Below are positions 30,188 to 39,528 of a stretch of 64,000 bases of DNA, one piece after another; the stretch's first letter is position 1, and every line of letters begins with the position of its first letter. The stretch comes from Jeotgalibacillus alimentarius (GTDB lineage: Bacteria > Bacillota > Bacilli > Bacillales > Jeotgalibacillaceae): the NCBI RefSeq assembly GCF_000829445.1, contig NZ_JXRQ01000005.1, positions 16,001 to 80,000 on the forward strand, read 5' to 3'. The notes beneath the pieces were generated by a model, which searched no databases, was not told the origin of the DNA, and saw only the letters and a program-made list of their open reading frames with translations. Both the position numbers and the translations under genes were made by a program.

Positions 30188-30933
30188 TGATCATTTGCAA
30201 GACTCCTCGCGAGATTGAGATCATGCGCGAAGCAGGCAAGATCGTTGCGTTAACCCATCAGGAGCTGCAAAAGCATATAGCGCCTGGTATCACAACGAAG
30301 GAACTTGATGGGATTGCTGACCGGTTCATCCGTCAGCATGACGCAGTTCCATCCTTCAAAGGATACAACGGTTTTAGCGGAAGCATTTGTGCATCTGTGA
30401 ATGAAGAGCTCGTACATGGTATTCCAGGTAACCGCGCGCTTGAGGACGGCGACATTATCAGCATTGATATTGGCGCAAAGTACAAAGGCTACCACGGTGA
30501 CTCAGCCTGGACTTATCCGGTAGGAACGATTCCTGAAGAGACACAAAAGCTGCTTGACGTTACGGAAGAATCACTCTACCGTGGCCTGAGCGAAGCTAAA
30601 CCGGGTGTTCGTCTGTCGAACATCTCTCATGCTGTTCAAACGTATGCTGAAGAAAACGGTTTTTCAATCGTACGGGAGTATGTGGGGCACGGTGTAGGGC
30701 AAGACTTACATGAGGCACCGCAAATTCCTCATTTTGGTCCACCTGATAAGGGACCCCGCCTGAAGCCCGGCATGGTACTAGCGGTTGAACCGATGGTGAA
30801 TGCAGGAAGTCGCTACGTCAAGACACTTGCTGATAACTGGACAGTCGTAACAGTTGATGGTAAAATGTGTGCGCACTTTGAACACACGATTGCGATCACA
30901 GAAGAAGGTTACGAGATCCTGACAAGAACCTGA
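30187..30933 (+). CDS. map: Methionine aminopeptidase type I
   Basis: Removes the initiator Met from nascent proteins, using a dinuclear metal centre. Among the 248 residues the ligands are seen in [17 protein letters not shown] (two Asp), [12 protein letters not shown] (His), AVEPMV (Glu) and the C-terminal [11 protein letters not shown] (Glu). Translationally coupled to adk, as expected in the spc operon of Bacilli. Confidence 0.96.
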
Positions 30934-30949
30934 TTGAAGGTGATCCTTT

Positions 30950-31240
30950 TTGTTTGAATCCGATTCGCCCCCCGGGATAGGGCAAATTGTGCAGGTGAAC
31001 AAGGGCCGCGATACGGGAGTATATGCGGTTGTCATTCATCGGTTAGATGAAAAGTTTGTTTTAATTGCGGACGGTGAAAACCGGAAGTTTGACCGGCCCA
31101 AGAAAAAAAACATCCATCATTTGACTTCATGCGACTATGTATCCCCTGAAGTTCAAAATAGTATATCCGAAACAGGGCGTGTGACAAACGGCAAGCTGCG
31201 TCATGCAGTGACGACATTTGTCAGCACTCTGCAAGATTGA
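30950..31240 (+). CDS. KOW-domain RNA-binding protein (YbzG-like)
   Basis: 96-residue protein found between map and infA in Bacillales and annotated as a KOW/L14e-like RNA-binding protein; its exact role is not known to me. The N-terminal segment PGIGQIVQVNKGRDTGVYAVVI (about 8-29) is a KOW motif and the middle is strongly basic (RPKKKNIHH). It starts at TTG 30950 with AAGGTGA (30937-30943). Confidence 0.82.
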   Translation: MFESDSPPGIGQIVQVNKGRDTGVYAVVIHRLDEKFVLIADGENRKFDRPKKKNIHHLTSCDYVSPEVQNSISETGRVTNGKLRHAVTTFVSTLQD

Positions 31241-31261
31241 TAAAGAAGGGAGATTTGTTCG

Positions 31262-31480
31262 ATGGCGAAAGACGATGTTATCGAAATTGAAGGCACCGTT
31301 GCTGAAACTTTGCCTAATGCAATGTTTAAGGTAGAATTAGAAAATGGTCACACTGTGCTTGCACACGTGTCAGGTAAGATTCGTATGCACTTCATTCGAA
31401 TCCTGCCAGGCGACAGAGTAACTGTGGAGTTATCTCCATATGATCTGACTCGCGGCCGTATCACTTACCGTTACAAATAA
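31262..31480 (+). CDS. infA: Translation initiation factor IF-1
   Basis: 72-residue S1-type OB-fold protein that occupies the ribosomal A site during initiation. Sequence [20 protein letters not shown] and [21 protein letters not shown] are diagnostic. Confidence 0.97.
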   Translation: MAKDDVIEIEGTVAETLPNAMFKVELENGHTVLAHVSGKIRMHFIRILPGDRVTVELSPYDLTRGRITYRYK

Positions 31481-31503
31481 TCTTTTGCACTCCGAACCAC
31501 TAA

Positions 31504-31632
<129 letters not shown>

Positions 31633-31655
31633 TAAAGAAGGAGGTGCTCGTGTAA

Positions 31656-32021
31656 ATGGCACGTATTGCTGGAGTAGATATCCCTCGCGATAAGCGCGTT
31701 GTGATTTCTCTAACTTATATTTTTGGTGTTGGTAAATCAACTGCAAGTCAAATCCTTAAAGAAGCTGGTGTTTCTGAAGACACTCGCGTTCGTGATCTGA
31801 CTGAAGATGAACTTAACAAAATCCGTGAAATCCTTGACAGCTACAAAGTGGAAGGTGACCTTCGTCGTGAAACGTCACTTAACATTAAGCGTCTAATGGA
31901 AATCGGTTCATACCGTGGTCTTCGCCACCGTCGTGGTCTTCCTGTAAGAGGACAGCACACGAAAAATAATGCTCGTACTCGTAAAGGTCCTCGTAAGACT
32001 GTAGCGAACAAGAAAAAATAA
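31656..32021 (+). CDS. rpsM: 30S ribosomal protein S13
   Basis: 121-residue head protein contacting P-site tRNA. It begins [21 protein letters not shown] and ends in the basic tail [19 protein letters not shown]. Confidence 0.96.
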   Translation: MARIAGVDIPRDKRVVISLTYIFGVGKSTASQILKEAGVSEDTRVRDLTEDELNKIREILDSYKVEGDLRRETSLNIKRLMEIGSYRGLRHRRGLPVRGQHTKNNARTRKGPRKTVANKKK

Positions 32022-32047
32022 TTAGGTAAAGGAGGTTACTTCCTACA

Positions 32048-32437
32048 ATGGCACGTAAACAACAAACTCGTAAGCGTCGTGTGAAAAAGAATATCGAAGC
32101 TGGTATTGCACACATCCGCTCAACTTTTAACAATACAATCGTGATGATTACTGATACGCAGGGTAATGCAATTGCATGGTCAAGTGCTGGTTCACTTGGT
32201 TTCCGCGGATCTCGTAAGTCAACTCCATTCGCAGCTCAAATGGCAGCTGAAACAGCAGCTAAAGCTTCAATGGAACACGGACTAAGAACTCTTGAAGTAA
32301 CAGTAAAAGGTCCTGGTGCTGGTCGTGAAGCGGCTATTCGTGCACTTCAGGCTGCAGGTCTTGACGTAACGGCAATCAAAGACGTAACGCCAGTGCCTCA
32401 CAATGGCTGCCGCCCGCCAAAACGTCGTCGTGTTTAA
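32048..32437 (+). CDS. rpsK: 30S ribosomal protein S11
   Basis: 129-residue platform protein near the E-site codon. It contains [20 protein letters not shown] and ends [17 protein letters not shown]. Confidence 0.97.
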   Translation: MARKQQTRKRRVKKNIEAGIAHIRSTFNNTIVMITDTQGNAIAWSSAGSLGFRGSRKSTPFAAQMAAETAAKASMEHGLRTLEVTVKGPGAGREAAIRALQAAGLDVTAIKDVTPVPHNGCRPPKRRRV

Positions 32438-32599
32438 TTTTTCTGTATAAGATCAGCTGATTCCGGTTAATACTGGAAAAGGCAGTTTCCTTCTTACAGA
32501 GATGATAGATCCAGTTGTAAAGCACAATGGGAACCGTAAACATGGGGAATTTCGGATACCTTTCCGGGATTTCGACGTTTTGAAGGAGGGTAAATTTGA

Positions 32600-33544
32600 A
32601 TGATCGAAATTGAAAAGCCAAAAATTGAAACGGTTGAGATCAGCGATGATGCCAAGTACGGAAAATTCGTTGTAGAGCCACTTGAGCGTGGGTATGGTAC
32701 AACATTGGGTAACTCCTTGCGTCGTATCCTATTATCTTCACTTCCTGGTGCAGCAGTAACGTCAATCCAGATTGACAGTGTACTGCACGAATTTTCAACG
32801 ATCGAAGGCGTCGTAGAAGATGTCACAACAGTTGTAATGAATATCAAGAAACTGGCATTGAAGATCTATTCAGATGAAGAAAAAACATTGGAAATTGATG
32901 TTCAGGGTGATGGGCAGGTAACTGCGGCCGATATTACTCATGATAGTGACGTAGAGATTCTTAACCCGGATCTTTATATTGCAACAGTGGGCAAAAACGG
33001 TCACCTTCGCATGCGTTTAACTGCATCAAGAGGACGCGGTTATACACCAGCAGACCAGAACAAGCGTGAAGATCTGCCAATCGGTGTGATTCCGGTTGAT
33101 TCAATCTACACACCTGTTTCCCGTGTAAACTATCAGGTTGAAAATACTCGTGTTGGTCAGCTGACTAACTTCGATAAGCTTTCACTTGATGTCTGGACAG
33201 ACGGAAGCATTGGCCCGAAAGAAGCTGTTGCTCTAGGTGCTAAGATTCTGACTGAACACCTAAACATTTTCGTTGGCTTAACCAATGAAGCACAGAATGC
33301 AGAAATCATGGTAGAAAAAGAAGAAGATCAGAAAGAGAAAGTATTGGAGATGACAATCGAAGAGCTTGATCTGTCTGTTCGCTCTTACAACTGCCTGAAG
33401 CGTGCAGGAATCAACACAGTCCAGGAACTGGCTAACAAGTCAGAAGAGGATATGATGAAAGTGCGTAACCTTGGACGTAAGTCTCTTGAAGAAGTTAAGG
33501 CGAAATTAGATGAACTTGGGTTAGGCCTTCGTAAAGAAGACTAA
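32600..33544 (+). CDS. rpoA: DNA-directed RNA polymerase subunit alpha
   Basis: 314-residue assembly subunit. The N-terminal domain (about 1-230) includes [20 protein letters not shown], and the C-terminal DNA/activator-binding domain (about 245-314) has [20 protein letters not shown] and [18 protein letters not shown] 32600 follows AAGGAGGGTAAATTTGA. The 162-bp gap from rpsK has no obvious terminator. Confidence 0.98.
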   Translation: MIEIEKPKIETVEISDDAKYGKFVVEPLERGYGTTLGNSLRRILLSSLPGAAVTSIQIDSVLHEFSTIEGVVEDVTTVVMNIKKLALKIYSDEEKTLEIDVQGDGQVTAADITHDSDVEILNPDLYIATVGKNGHLRMRLTASRGRGYTPADQNKREDLPIGVIPVDSIYTPVSRVNYQVENTRVGQLTNFDKLSLDVWTDGSIGPKEAVALGAKILTEHLNIFVGLTNEAQNAEIMVEKEEDQKEKVLEMTIEELDLSVRSYNCLKRAGINTVQELANKSEEDMMKVRNLGRKSLEEVKAKLDELGLGLRKED

Positions 33545-33586
33545 TGAACTGATAGAACAGAATTTTAATAAAGGAGGGAACCCTTC

Positions 33587-33967
33587 ATGGCTTACAGAAA
33601 GTTAGGACGTACAAGCTCTCAGCGTAAAGCACTTCTTCGTGACCTTACAACTGACCTTATCGTCAACGAACGTATTGAAACAACTGAAGCTCGCGCGAAA
33701 GAACTTCGCTCAACAGTAGAAAAAATGATCACTCTTGGAAAACGTGGTGACCTGCACGCACGTCGTCAGGCAGCTGCATTCATCCGTCGCGATCAGGCAA
33801 CTGTTAAGAACGAAGAAGGCGAAGAGTCAACAGTATACGCTCTTCAAAAACTATTCAACGATGTAGCACCTCGTTATACTGAACGTCAAGGTGGATACAC
33901 TCGTATCATGAAAGTTGGTCCTCGTCGCGGAGACGGCGCACCAATGGTAATCATTGAATTAGTATAA
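33587..33967 (+). CDS. rplQ: 50S ribosomal protein L17
   Basis: 126-residue tunnel-exit protein, [20 protein letters not shown]..., last gene of the alpha operon. It carries a short acidic insert (NEEGEES) before [15 protein letters not shown] terminator follows. Confidence 0.96.
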   Translation: MAYRKLGRTSSQRKALLRDLTTDLIVNERIETTEARAKELRSTVEKMITLGKRGDLHARRQAAAFIRRDQATVKNEEGEESTVYALQKLFNDVAPRYTERQGGYTRIMKVGPRRGDGAPMVIIELV

Positions 33968-33982
33968 TTCTGATTGCACCGG

Positions 33983-34018
33983 AGAGGGCGGAGCCTAACT
34001 GCTCTCGCCCTCTTTGTT
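33983..34018 (+). terminator. Terminator at the end of the alpha operon
   Basis: AGAGGGCG-GAGC pairs with GCTC-T-CGCCCTCT (33983-33994/34001-34012) with one bulge, followed by TTTGTTT. Confidence 0.8.
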
Positions 34019-34037
34019 TAACGATTCATACGACACG

Positions 34038-34177
34038 CAAAAAGCAGAGCGCTACGATGGGCAGGTCCGCCTGTCCCGTCTAGCTCTAAGCACCTCATTC
34101 ATCCATCGTCACAATGGAGACGGAAATATAATAGTCACACTTGCGCATTTCCTTGAATGAGGTGCGCGCTTTTTTTG
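34038..34177. ncRNA. Candidate multi-stem structured RNA or compound bidirectional terminator
   Basis: Three nested or adjacent stems can be read by eye. AAAAAGC (34039-34045) pairs with GCTTTTT (34168-34174). AGAGC/GCTCT (34046-34050/34083-34087) encloses GATGGGCAGG/CCTG-T-CCCGTC. A 12-bp perfect GCACCTCATTCA/TGAATGAGGTGC (34090-34101/34154-34165) encloses TCCAT/ATGGA. An A-run on one side and a T-run on the other would allow termination on both strands. No protein is encoded and I match it to no known RNA family. Confidence 0.45.
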
Positions 34178-34253
34178 TATTAAGCTATGTTAAACTCAGG
34201 GGAGAGTTTGATGTAGTTTAATATGAAAAAATAATTAATAAATAGATACAAAC

Positions 34254-34303
34254 GAGAATTGATCTTCGCTGCAGACGGCTGCTTTCCGCTGCGATCAATT
34301 CTC
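34254..34303. repeat. 50-bp inverted repeat with GCTTTCCGC core
   Basis: 11-bp perfect ends GAGAATTGATC/GATCAATTCTC (34254-34264/34293-34303) around TTCGCTGCAGACGGCTGCTT and TCCGCTGC. The GGAAAGC/GCTTTCC core word also occurs in the larger neighbouring elements, so it may be a shortened relative in the opposite orientation. Confidence 0.6.
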
Positions 34304-34391
34304 TGAATATGAATCAAACTAATTTATATAACAGAACAGTGTTATGTGCTTTCTTTTTCATAAAAGTAACCTATTTAGTATGTAAATATTA

Positions 34392-34527
34392 GCTGATGAT
34401 TGGAGTATAGGGCGAAGACTCCTGCGGAAAAACGATCGTTCGAGACCCCGCAGGGCAGTGGTTTTCTGCCTGAGGAGGCTCGGGCGTTCGTCCGCGGAAA
34501 GCGAAGCCCTATACGGAAAACATCAGC
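34392..34527. repeat. Full-length palindromic intergenic repeat, copy D
   Basis: 136 bp with ends GCTGATG/CATCAGC (34392-34398/34521-34527) and an inner 9-bp pair GTATAGGGC/GCCCTATAC (34405-34413/34506-34514). It shares the internal words GACTCCTGCGGAAAA, CGAGACCCCGCAGG and GAGGAGGCTCG with copies B and C, but the stem sequences differ while pairing is kept. Confidence 0.8.
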
Positions 34528-34587
34528 GTTTCATAACTGAAATAATTTTTAAAATTGGCTTTTATAAAACCCAATGTCGTTTAAGCA

Positions 34588-34722
34588 CAGCTGGTGATTG
34601 TAGCGGAAGGGGGACGACTCCAGCAGGAGAAGCGTGACAGGTGAGACCCCGCAGGCGAAGCCGAGGAGGCTCACCGCACGCCCTGCGGAAAGCGTTCCCC
34701 CTGAAGCGGAAATCAACAGCCA
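34588..34722. repeat. Full-length palindromic intergenic repeat, copy C
   Basis: 135 bp, reading CAGCTGGTGATTGTAGCGGA at the left end and GCGGAAATCAACAGCCAC at the right end. Internal arms are AGGGGGACG...CGTTCCCCCT (one mismatch) and GGTGAG...CTCACC, with CGAAGCCGAGGAGG in the central loop. It lies 60 bp upstream of ecfA1 and would be transcribed in its leader. Confidence 0.85.
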
Positions 34723-34781
34723 CTTTAACAGAGCTAAAAAATTTAGCAGAGCAGAGAACAGAAGAAAGGAGTTCCGGATCA

Positions 34782-35618
34782 ATGAGCAATATGATTTCAC
34801 TCGAGAACATTACATTTAAATATCCCGGAACAGAGAAAGAAGTATTAAAGAATATATCAATCTCTATAAAAGAAGGCGAATGGACAGCAATTGTCGGCCA
34901 TAACGGATCCGGCAAATCCACACTGGCTAAGCTGATGAACGGTCTCTATTTCCCCGAACAGGGGACTGTTACAATCGCAGGAATCCAGCTGAACGAGGAT
35001 ACAGTCTGGGATACGCGCCGTCATATCGGTATGGTCTTTCAGAATCCGGATAACCAGTTTGTCGGCACCACAGTTCAGGATGACGTTGCATTCGGCCTTG
35101 AGAACCATGGGATCCCGCAGGACATCATGGTAGAGCGCGTGCAAACTGCACTGAAGCAGGTTAAGATGGATGACTTTCTGAATCAGGAGCCACATCATCT
35201 TTCAGGCGGTCAGAAGCAACGTGTAGCCATGGCAAGTGTGCTTGCACTCAGACCGGACATTATCATTCTTGATGAAGCGACCTCTATGTTAGATCCTGCA
35301 GGTCGTGCGGAAGTGATTGAACTTGTCCGGGAGCTTAAGAGAGAAGAAGATATGACCGTCCTTTCTATTACACATGACCTCGAAGAAGCTGCAAAAGCTG
35401 ACAGGATCATTGTGATGAATCAGGGAGAGGTCTACAGGGAAGGAACGCCTGAAGATATTTTTGCAATGGGACAGGAGCTTGTTGACCTTGGGCTTGATTT
35501 GCCTTTCCCGTTAAAAATGGCGCATGTATTAACTGAAAAAGGTATTCCGCTAAAGCAGAATACGCTGACAGAAGAAGAGTTGGTGAATGAACTATGGACA
35601 TCGTTCTTGAGCAAGTAG
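34782..35618 (+). CDS. ecfA1: ECF transporter ATPase A1
   Basis: ATP-binding subunit of the shared energy-coupling-factor module that powers several vitamin/metal S components. The 278 residues contain Walker [10 protein letters not shown] (39-47), Q-loop VFQNPDNQ, signature LSGGQKQR (140-147), Walker [13 protein letters not shown] and switch His (ITHDLEEA). ATG 34782 follows GAAAGGAG; the frame stays open further upstream only because it runs through a non-coding repeat. Its end overlaps ecfA2 by 25 bp. Confidence 0.95.
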   Translation: MSNMISLENITFKYPGTEKEVLKNISISIKEGEWTAIVGHNGSGKSTLAKLMNGLYFPEQGTVTIAGIQLNEDTVWDTRRHIGMVFQNPDNQFVGTTVQDDVAFGLENHGIPQDIMVERVQTALKQVKMDDFLNQEPHHLSGGQKQRVAMASVLALRPDIIILDEATSMLDPAGRAEVIELVRELKREEDMTVLSITHDLEEAAKADRIIVMNQGEVYREGTPEDIFAMGQELVDLGLDLPFPLKMAHVLTEKGIPLKQNTLTEEELVNELWTSFLSK

Positions 35619-36454
35619 AATACCGCTATGCGGCAAATTCTCCATTTGAGAAAAAGGCAGTGGAAGACGTCACTTTTAAAATCCCTGAAGGTCAGTGTAC
35701 AGCTATTATCGGTCACACAGGGTCAGGAAAGTCTACGCTGCTGTTGCATTTAAATGCGTTGTTAAAACCGACTTCAGGTACTGTACAGATCGGGGAACGG
35801 ACAGTGAAGGCGGGACGTAAGGAAAAGGATTTAAAGCCGATCCGTGAAAAAGTCGGGATCGTTTTTCAGTTCCCTGAGCAGCAGCTTTTTGAAGAAACAG
35901 TGATGAAAGATATCTGTTATGGCCCGATGAACTTCGGTGTCTCAGAACAGGAAGCGAAAAAGCGTGCAGCTTTCTGGTTAAAAGAAGTAGGCATGCCTGA
36001 AGAGGTACTCGGGAAGTCGCCGTTTGATCTCTCAGGCGGTCAGATGCGCAGGGTGGCCATTGCAGGTGTGCTTGCAATGGAGCCTGAAGTACTCGTATTA
36101 GATGAGCCGACTGCAGGACTTGACCCGCGCGGACGCCGCGAAATGATGGAGATGTTCTATCGTCTTCATCAAGAGCGCGGAATCACACTCGTTTTAGTGA
36201 CACACAGCATGGAGGACGCTGCGCGTTACGCTGACAAAGTTGTCGTCATGCATAAAGGCAGAAAAGTCCATGAAGCACCGCCGCGTGAACTGTTCAGTGA
36301 TACAGCACGTCTGGCTGAATGGGGGCTTGGCGTTCCTGAGGTTGTAAAGTTCCAGCGAATGCTTGAAGAGAAGACAGGGAAAGCTTTCCCGAAAGTCTGT
36401 CTGACGATGGATGAGCTCGCTGACATGCTGAAGCAGGGAGGCGAATCGCTATGA
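35594..36454 (+). CDS. ecfA2: ECF transporter ATPase A2
   Basis: Second ATPase of the ECF module, 286 residues. Walker [22 protein letters not shown], signature [23 protein letters not shown] and VTHSMEDA. The FPEQQLF Q-loop is characteristic of EcfA2 (A' type). It overlaps ecfT by 4 bp (ATGA), indicating one transcription and translation unit. Confidence 0.95.
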   Translation: MDIVLEQVEYRYAANSPFEKKAVEDVTFKIPEGQCTAIIGHTGSGKSTLLLHLNALLKPTSGTVQIGERTVKAGRKEKDLKPIREKVGIVFQFPEQQLFEETVMKDICYGPMNFGVSEQEAKKRAAFWLKEVGMPEEVLGKSPFDLSGGQMRRVAIAGVLAMEPEVLVLDEPTAGLDPRGRREMMEMFYRLHQERGITLVLVTHSMEDAARYADKVVVMHKGRKVHEAPPRELFSDTARLAEWGLGVPEVVKFQRMLEEKTGKAFPKVCLTMDELADMLKQGGESL

Positions 36455-37254
36455 TGGAGAAAATGATTTTCGGACGATATATTCCGGCAGACTCTATTGC
36501 TCACCGGATGGACCCGAGAGCCAAGCTGATATTCGTCTTTGCTTTTATCGCCATTATCTTTATTGCAAATGATGTCTGGGGCTATGTCATCGCAGCTGCA
36601 TTCACTTATATAAGCGTGAAGATGTCAGGTCTGTCGCTCAGATTTCTGATCAGCGGTCTGAAGCCTGTGATGATTCTGATAGCTTTTACATTCCTCTTAC
36701 AGCTGTTTTTCGCACGTGAGGGAAATGTGGTGCTTGACCTCGGCTTTATTCAGGTCTATGAAGAAGGGATCCGTCAGGCATTCTTTATTTCAATGAGATT
36801 TACACTGCTTGTATTTATGACGTCACTTTTGACACTGACAACAACACCAATCTCCATTACGGATGGTCTTGAAAGTCTGTTGAATCCGCTGAAAAAAATC
36901 AAATTTCCGGCACATGAGCTGGCATTGATGATGTCGATCGCACTGCGTTTTATTCCAACGCTGATGGATGAGACAGATAAGATTATGAAAGCGCAGATGG
37001 CCCGCGGCTCTGATATGTCGAGTGGTCCGCTGAAGGATCGGATCAAAGCGATCGTCCCACTGATGATTCCGTTGTTTGTGAATGCCTTTAAGAGGGCTGA
37101 AGACCTTGCAACAGCAATGGAAGTACGCGGCTACCGCGGCGGTGAGGGCAGAACCAAGTATCGCCTGTTATTCTGGAAAGCCCGTGATACCTTTGCGCTG
37201 CTGTCACTCGTTCTGCTGGCCGGGGCACTGGCTGCGTTCCGTTTTTGGATATAG
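36451..37254 (+). CDS. ecfT: ECF transporter transmembrane subunit T
   Basis: Membrane scaffold linking the ATPases to S components. The 267 residues have about five hydrophobic helices and the two coupling-helix Ala-Arg-Gly motifs, KAQMARGSDMSSG and AMEVRGYRGGEG. No S-component gene is adjacent, consistent with a group II (shared) ECF system. The start could be either of two adjacent ATG codons (36451, 36454). Confidence 0.95.
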   Translation: MMEKMIFGRYIPADSIAHRMDPRAKLIFVFAFIAIIFIANDVWGYVIAAAFTYISVKMSGLSLRFLISGLKPVMILIAFTFLLQLFFAREGNVVLDLGFIQVYEEGIRQAFFISMRFTLLVFMTSLLTLTTTPISITDGLESLLNPLKKIKFPAHELALMMSIALRFIPTLMDETDKIMKAQMARGSDMSSGPLKDRIKAIVPLMIPLFVNAFKRAEDLATAMEVRGYRGGEGRTKYRLLFWKARDTFALLSLVLLAGALAAFRFWI

Positions 37255-37266
37255 GGAGAGAATTGT

Positions 37267-38004
37267 ATGCGTATCAAATGTATCGTCTCATATGACGGCT
37301 CACAGTTTTATGGTTACCAGGTACAGCCCGGCCAGCGGACTGTCCAGGGGGAGATTGAAGAAGCGCTCTCAGAAGTCCACAAAGGGAAGTTTGTCCGGAT
37401 CACAGCGAGCGGCCGCACAGATGCAGGAGTTCATGCGATGGGGCAGGTCTTTCACTTTGACACAGACCTCCAGATCCCCGCAGCTAAATGGCCGGTCATC
37501 CTTAACCAGAAGATCGGCCGCGATATCGCCATATTAAGCGCTGAGGAAGCATCTGAGGGGTTTCATGCACGTTTTGATGTTAAGACGAAGGAATACCGCT
37601 ATATCATTGATAAAAGCACTGTAGCATTGCCATTCAGACGTCATTATGCCGTTCACTACCCTTATCATTTAAATGTGGAAGCGATGCGAGAAGCAGCAGC
37701 CCATTTAGAAGGGGAACATGACTTCACAAGCTTCTCATCTGCTAAAACAGAAGTCATTGACCGTGTCAGAACAATCGATTTTATTAAGGTCGAAGAAATC
37801 GAACATGAATTGATTTTTCGAGTGAGGGGCAATGGCTTTTTATACAACATGGTCCGCATCATCGCAGGAACACTGCTTGAAGTCGGAACCGGCAAATACA
37901 AGCCGGGGGAAGTAATGAAGATGCTTGAAGCGAAAGATCGCGGTGCTGCTGGAAAAACAGCCCCTGCACATGGATTGTATTTGTGGGAAGTAAACTATCA
38001 ATAA
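37267..38004 (+). CDS. truA: tRNA pseudouridine synthase A
   Basis: Modifies U38-U40 of the tRNA anticodon arm. The catalytic Asp is D52 in ASGRTDAGVHA; RGNGFLYNMVRIIAGTL near the C-terminus is also conserved. 245 residues. It follows ecfT by 12 bp with GGGAGAG as ribosome site, in the usual ecf-truA-rplM-rpsI order. Confidence 0.95.
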   Translation: MRIKCIVSYDGSQFYGYQVQPGQRTVQGEIEEALSEVHKGKFVRITASGRTDAGVHAMGQVFHFDTDLQIPAAKWPVILNQKIGRDIAILSAEEASEGFHARFDVKTKEYRYIIDKSTVALPFRRHYAVHYPYHLNVEAMREAAAHLEGEHDFTSFSSAKTEVIDRVRTIDFIKVEEIEHELIFRVRGNGFLYNMVRIIAGTLLEVGTGKYKPGEVMKMLEAKDRGAAGKTAPAHGLYLWEVNYQ

Positions 38005-38021
38005 ATCTTTGAATTTAATTG

Positions 38022-38051
38022 GGCTGATCATTGCAGCGGAAATCATCAGCC
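38022..38051. repeat. Minimal copy of the palindromic repeat, copy G
   Basis: 30 bp: GGCTGAT/ATCAGCC ends (38022-38028/38045-38051) with CATTGCAGCGGAAATC between. The left and right ends of the large element are fused, as at 1305 and 41414. Confidence 0.7.
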
Positions 38052-38125
38052 ACCTCTAACAAAGTTAAATAAATAAAAATAAATAAAAAAATTACTAAAA
38101 CAACTAATCCGGGTGTAACATCCTC

Positions 38126-38154
38126 TTGACATCTAGTGTCAAACATTATAAGAT
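38126..38154 (+). promoter_or_regulatory. Promoter of rplM-rpsI
   Basis: TTGACA (38126-38131), a 17-nt spacer and TAAGAT (38149-38154), directly ahead of the L13 leader hairpin. Confidence 0.65.
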
Positions 38155-38167
38155 AGCCTATGGTATG

Positions 38168-38214
38168 TATTTCACCCTCAAGTAAGAACCCGGACCTTAC
38201 AATGAGTGAAGTGT
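38168..38214 (+). ncRNA. Ribosomal protein L13 leader
   Basis: TTCACCCTCAAGTAAG (38171-38186) faces CTTACAATGAGTGAA (38196-38210), with ACCCGGA at the tip. The position upstream of rplM and the TTCACC...AGTAAG/CTTAC...GTGAA pattern match the Rfam L13 leader of Bacilli, a presumed autoregulatory site. Confidence 0.75.
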
Positions 38215-38278
38215 TATAAATACAACAAAACTAATGAAGCGATTCATAACGATATAATCTTATTTAGGAGGTAAACTC

Positions 38279-38716
38279 ATGCGTACAACATTTATGGCTA
38301 AAGGCCACGAAGTAGAACGCAAGTGGCTAATTGTAGACGCTGAGGGCCAGACTCTTGGACGTCTATCAAGCGAAGTAGCTGCGATTCTACGCGGTAAAAA
38401 CAAACCGACATTCACACCTAACGTTGACACTGGTGATCACGTGATCATCATCAATGCTGATAAAATTCATCTTACAGGTAAGAAGCTGACTGACAAGATC
38501 TACTACCGTCACAGCATGCACCCAGGTGGACTTAAGCAGCGTACAGCACTAGAAATGCGCACTAAGTACCCACGTCAAATGCTGGAGCTTGCAATCAAAG
38601 GTATGCTTCCAAAGAACTCTCTTGGACGCCAGATCTTCAAGAAGCTTCACGTATATGCAGGCGCTGAGCACCCGCACCAGGCTCAAAAACCAGAAGCGTA
38701 CGAACTACGCGGTTAA
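38279..38716 (+). CDS. rplM: 50S ribosomal protein L13
   Basis: 145-residue early-assembly 23S-binding protein with [34 protein letters not shown] and [14 protein letters not shown] 38279 follows TAGGAGG; an internal ATG six codons later is less consistent with the Bacillus N-terminus MRTTxMA. Confidence 0.96.
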   Translation: MRTTFMAKGHEVERKWLIVDAEGQTLGRLSSEVAAILRGKNKPTFTPNVDTGDHVIIINADKIHLTGKKLTDKIYYRHSMHPGGLKQRTALEMRTKYPRQMLELAIKGMLPKNSLGRQIFKKLHVYAGAEHPHQAQKPEAYELRG

Positions 38717-38741
38717 TTAAACTTAAGAGGAGGTAACTATC

Positions 38742-39134
38742 TTGGCACAAGTTCAATATATCGGCACAGGCCGTCGTAAGAGCTCTACTGCTCGTGTACG
38801 TCTAGTACCAGGTAACGGAACAATCGTTATCAACGGACGCGACGTTGAAAACTATATCCCATTCGCAACTCTACGCGAAGTAATCAAGCAGCCACTTAAC
38901 ATTACTGAAACACTTGGAAGCTATGACATCCACGTAAATGTTAACGGTGGTGGTTACACTGGACAAGCTGGAGCAATCCGTCACGGAATCTCCCGCGCAC
39001 TTCTTACAGTAGATCCAGAATTCCGCGGCTCACTTAAGCGCGCAGGTCTTCTGACTCGTGATGCTCGTATGAAAGAGCGTAAGAAGCCAGGTCTTAAAGG
39101 CGCACGTCGTGCACCTCAGTTCTCAAAGCGTTAA
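38742..39134 (+). CDS. rpsI: 30S ribosomal protein S9
   Basis: 130-residue head protein whose C-terminal tail ([12 protein letters not shown]) reaches P-site tRNA. The start is TTG 38742 with AGAGGAGG at 38726-38733, reading [19 protein letters not shown]. Co-transcribed with rplM. Confidence 0.96.
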   Translation: MAQVQYIGTGRRKSSTARVRLVPGNGTIVINGRDVENYIPFATLREVIKQPLNITETLGSYDIHVNVNGGGYTGQAGAIRHGISRALLTVDPEFRGSLKRAGLLTRDARMKERKKPGLKGARRAPQFSKR

Positions 39135-39153
39135 TTTTCTTTTTCGCTTACAC

Positions 39154-39184
39154 AAACTCTCAGGCAGATGCCTGGGGGTTTTTC
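39154..39184 (+). terminator. Terminator after rpsI
   Basis: CTCAGGCA/TGCCTGGG stem (39160-39167/39170-39177) followed by GGTTTTT. Confidence 0.8.
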
Positions 39185-39223
39185 TGTGTTTGGAATCAGC
39201 ACAAGCGGCAGCTGCGATTTAGC

Positions 39224-39407
39224 TGATGGAAAAATGTGCGCAGGTGAAGGAATTACTCATTATTTGAAGGAATACTCAACCAGGCTGAATGGAATACCAT
39301 AAGTTGAAGTCTGCCTGATTGAATCATTTTAGTCACTGAAGGAATAAAAATACAACTGATGGAATTGACTCATGCATTGAGAGAATTAGTACATAGGTTG
39401 ATGGAAT
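39224..39407. repeat. Degenerate tandem array with 20-21 bp period
   Basis: Copies of TGAAGGAAT or TGATGGAAT start at 39224, 39245, 39265, 39286, 39316, 39337, 39357, 39378 and 39399. Steps are 21, 20, 21, 30, 21, 20, 21 and 21 bp. The intervening 11-12 bases are not conserved. No coding sequence is present; the array fills most of the 394-bp gap between rpsI and cwlD. Confidence 0.7.
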
Positions 39408-39528
39408 TCACAGCCTGCCCAGCCCTTAGCCCGTTCCGCCTTATACTACGCCATCAAAATCACCCTCCATGAAGTCTATCTTCCGCCAACCCTGCATATA
39501 CTCCTCTAGAAAATAAGGAGGACAGGAC

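Noticed and set aside
34641..34781. 47-codon upstream extension of ecfA1
   Set aside because: It translates the palindromic repeat at 34588-34722, is Arg/Ser-rich and has no family match. ATG 34782 has the ribosome site.
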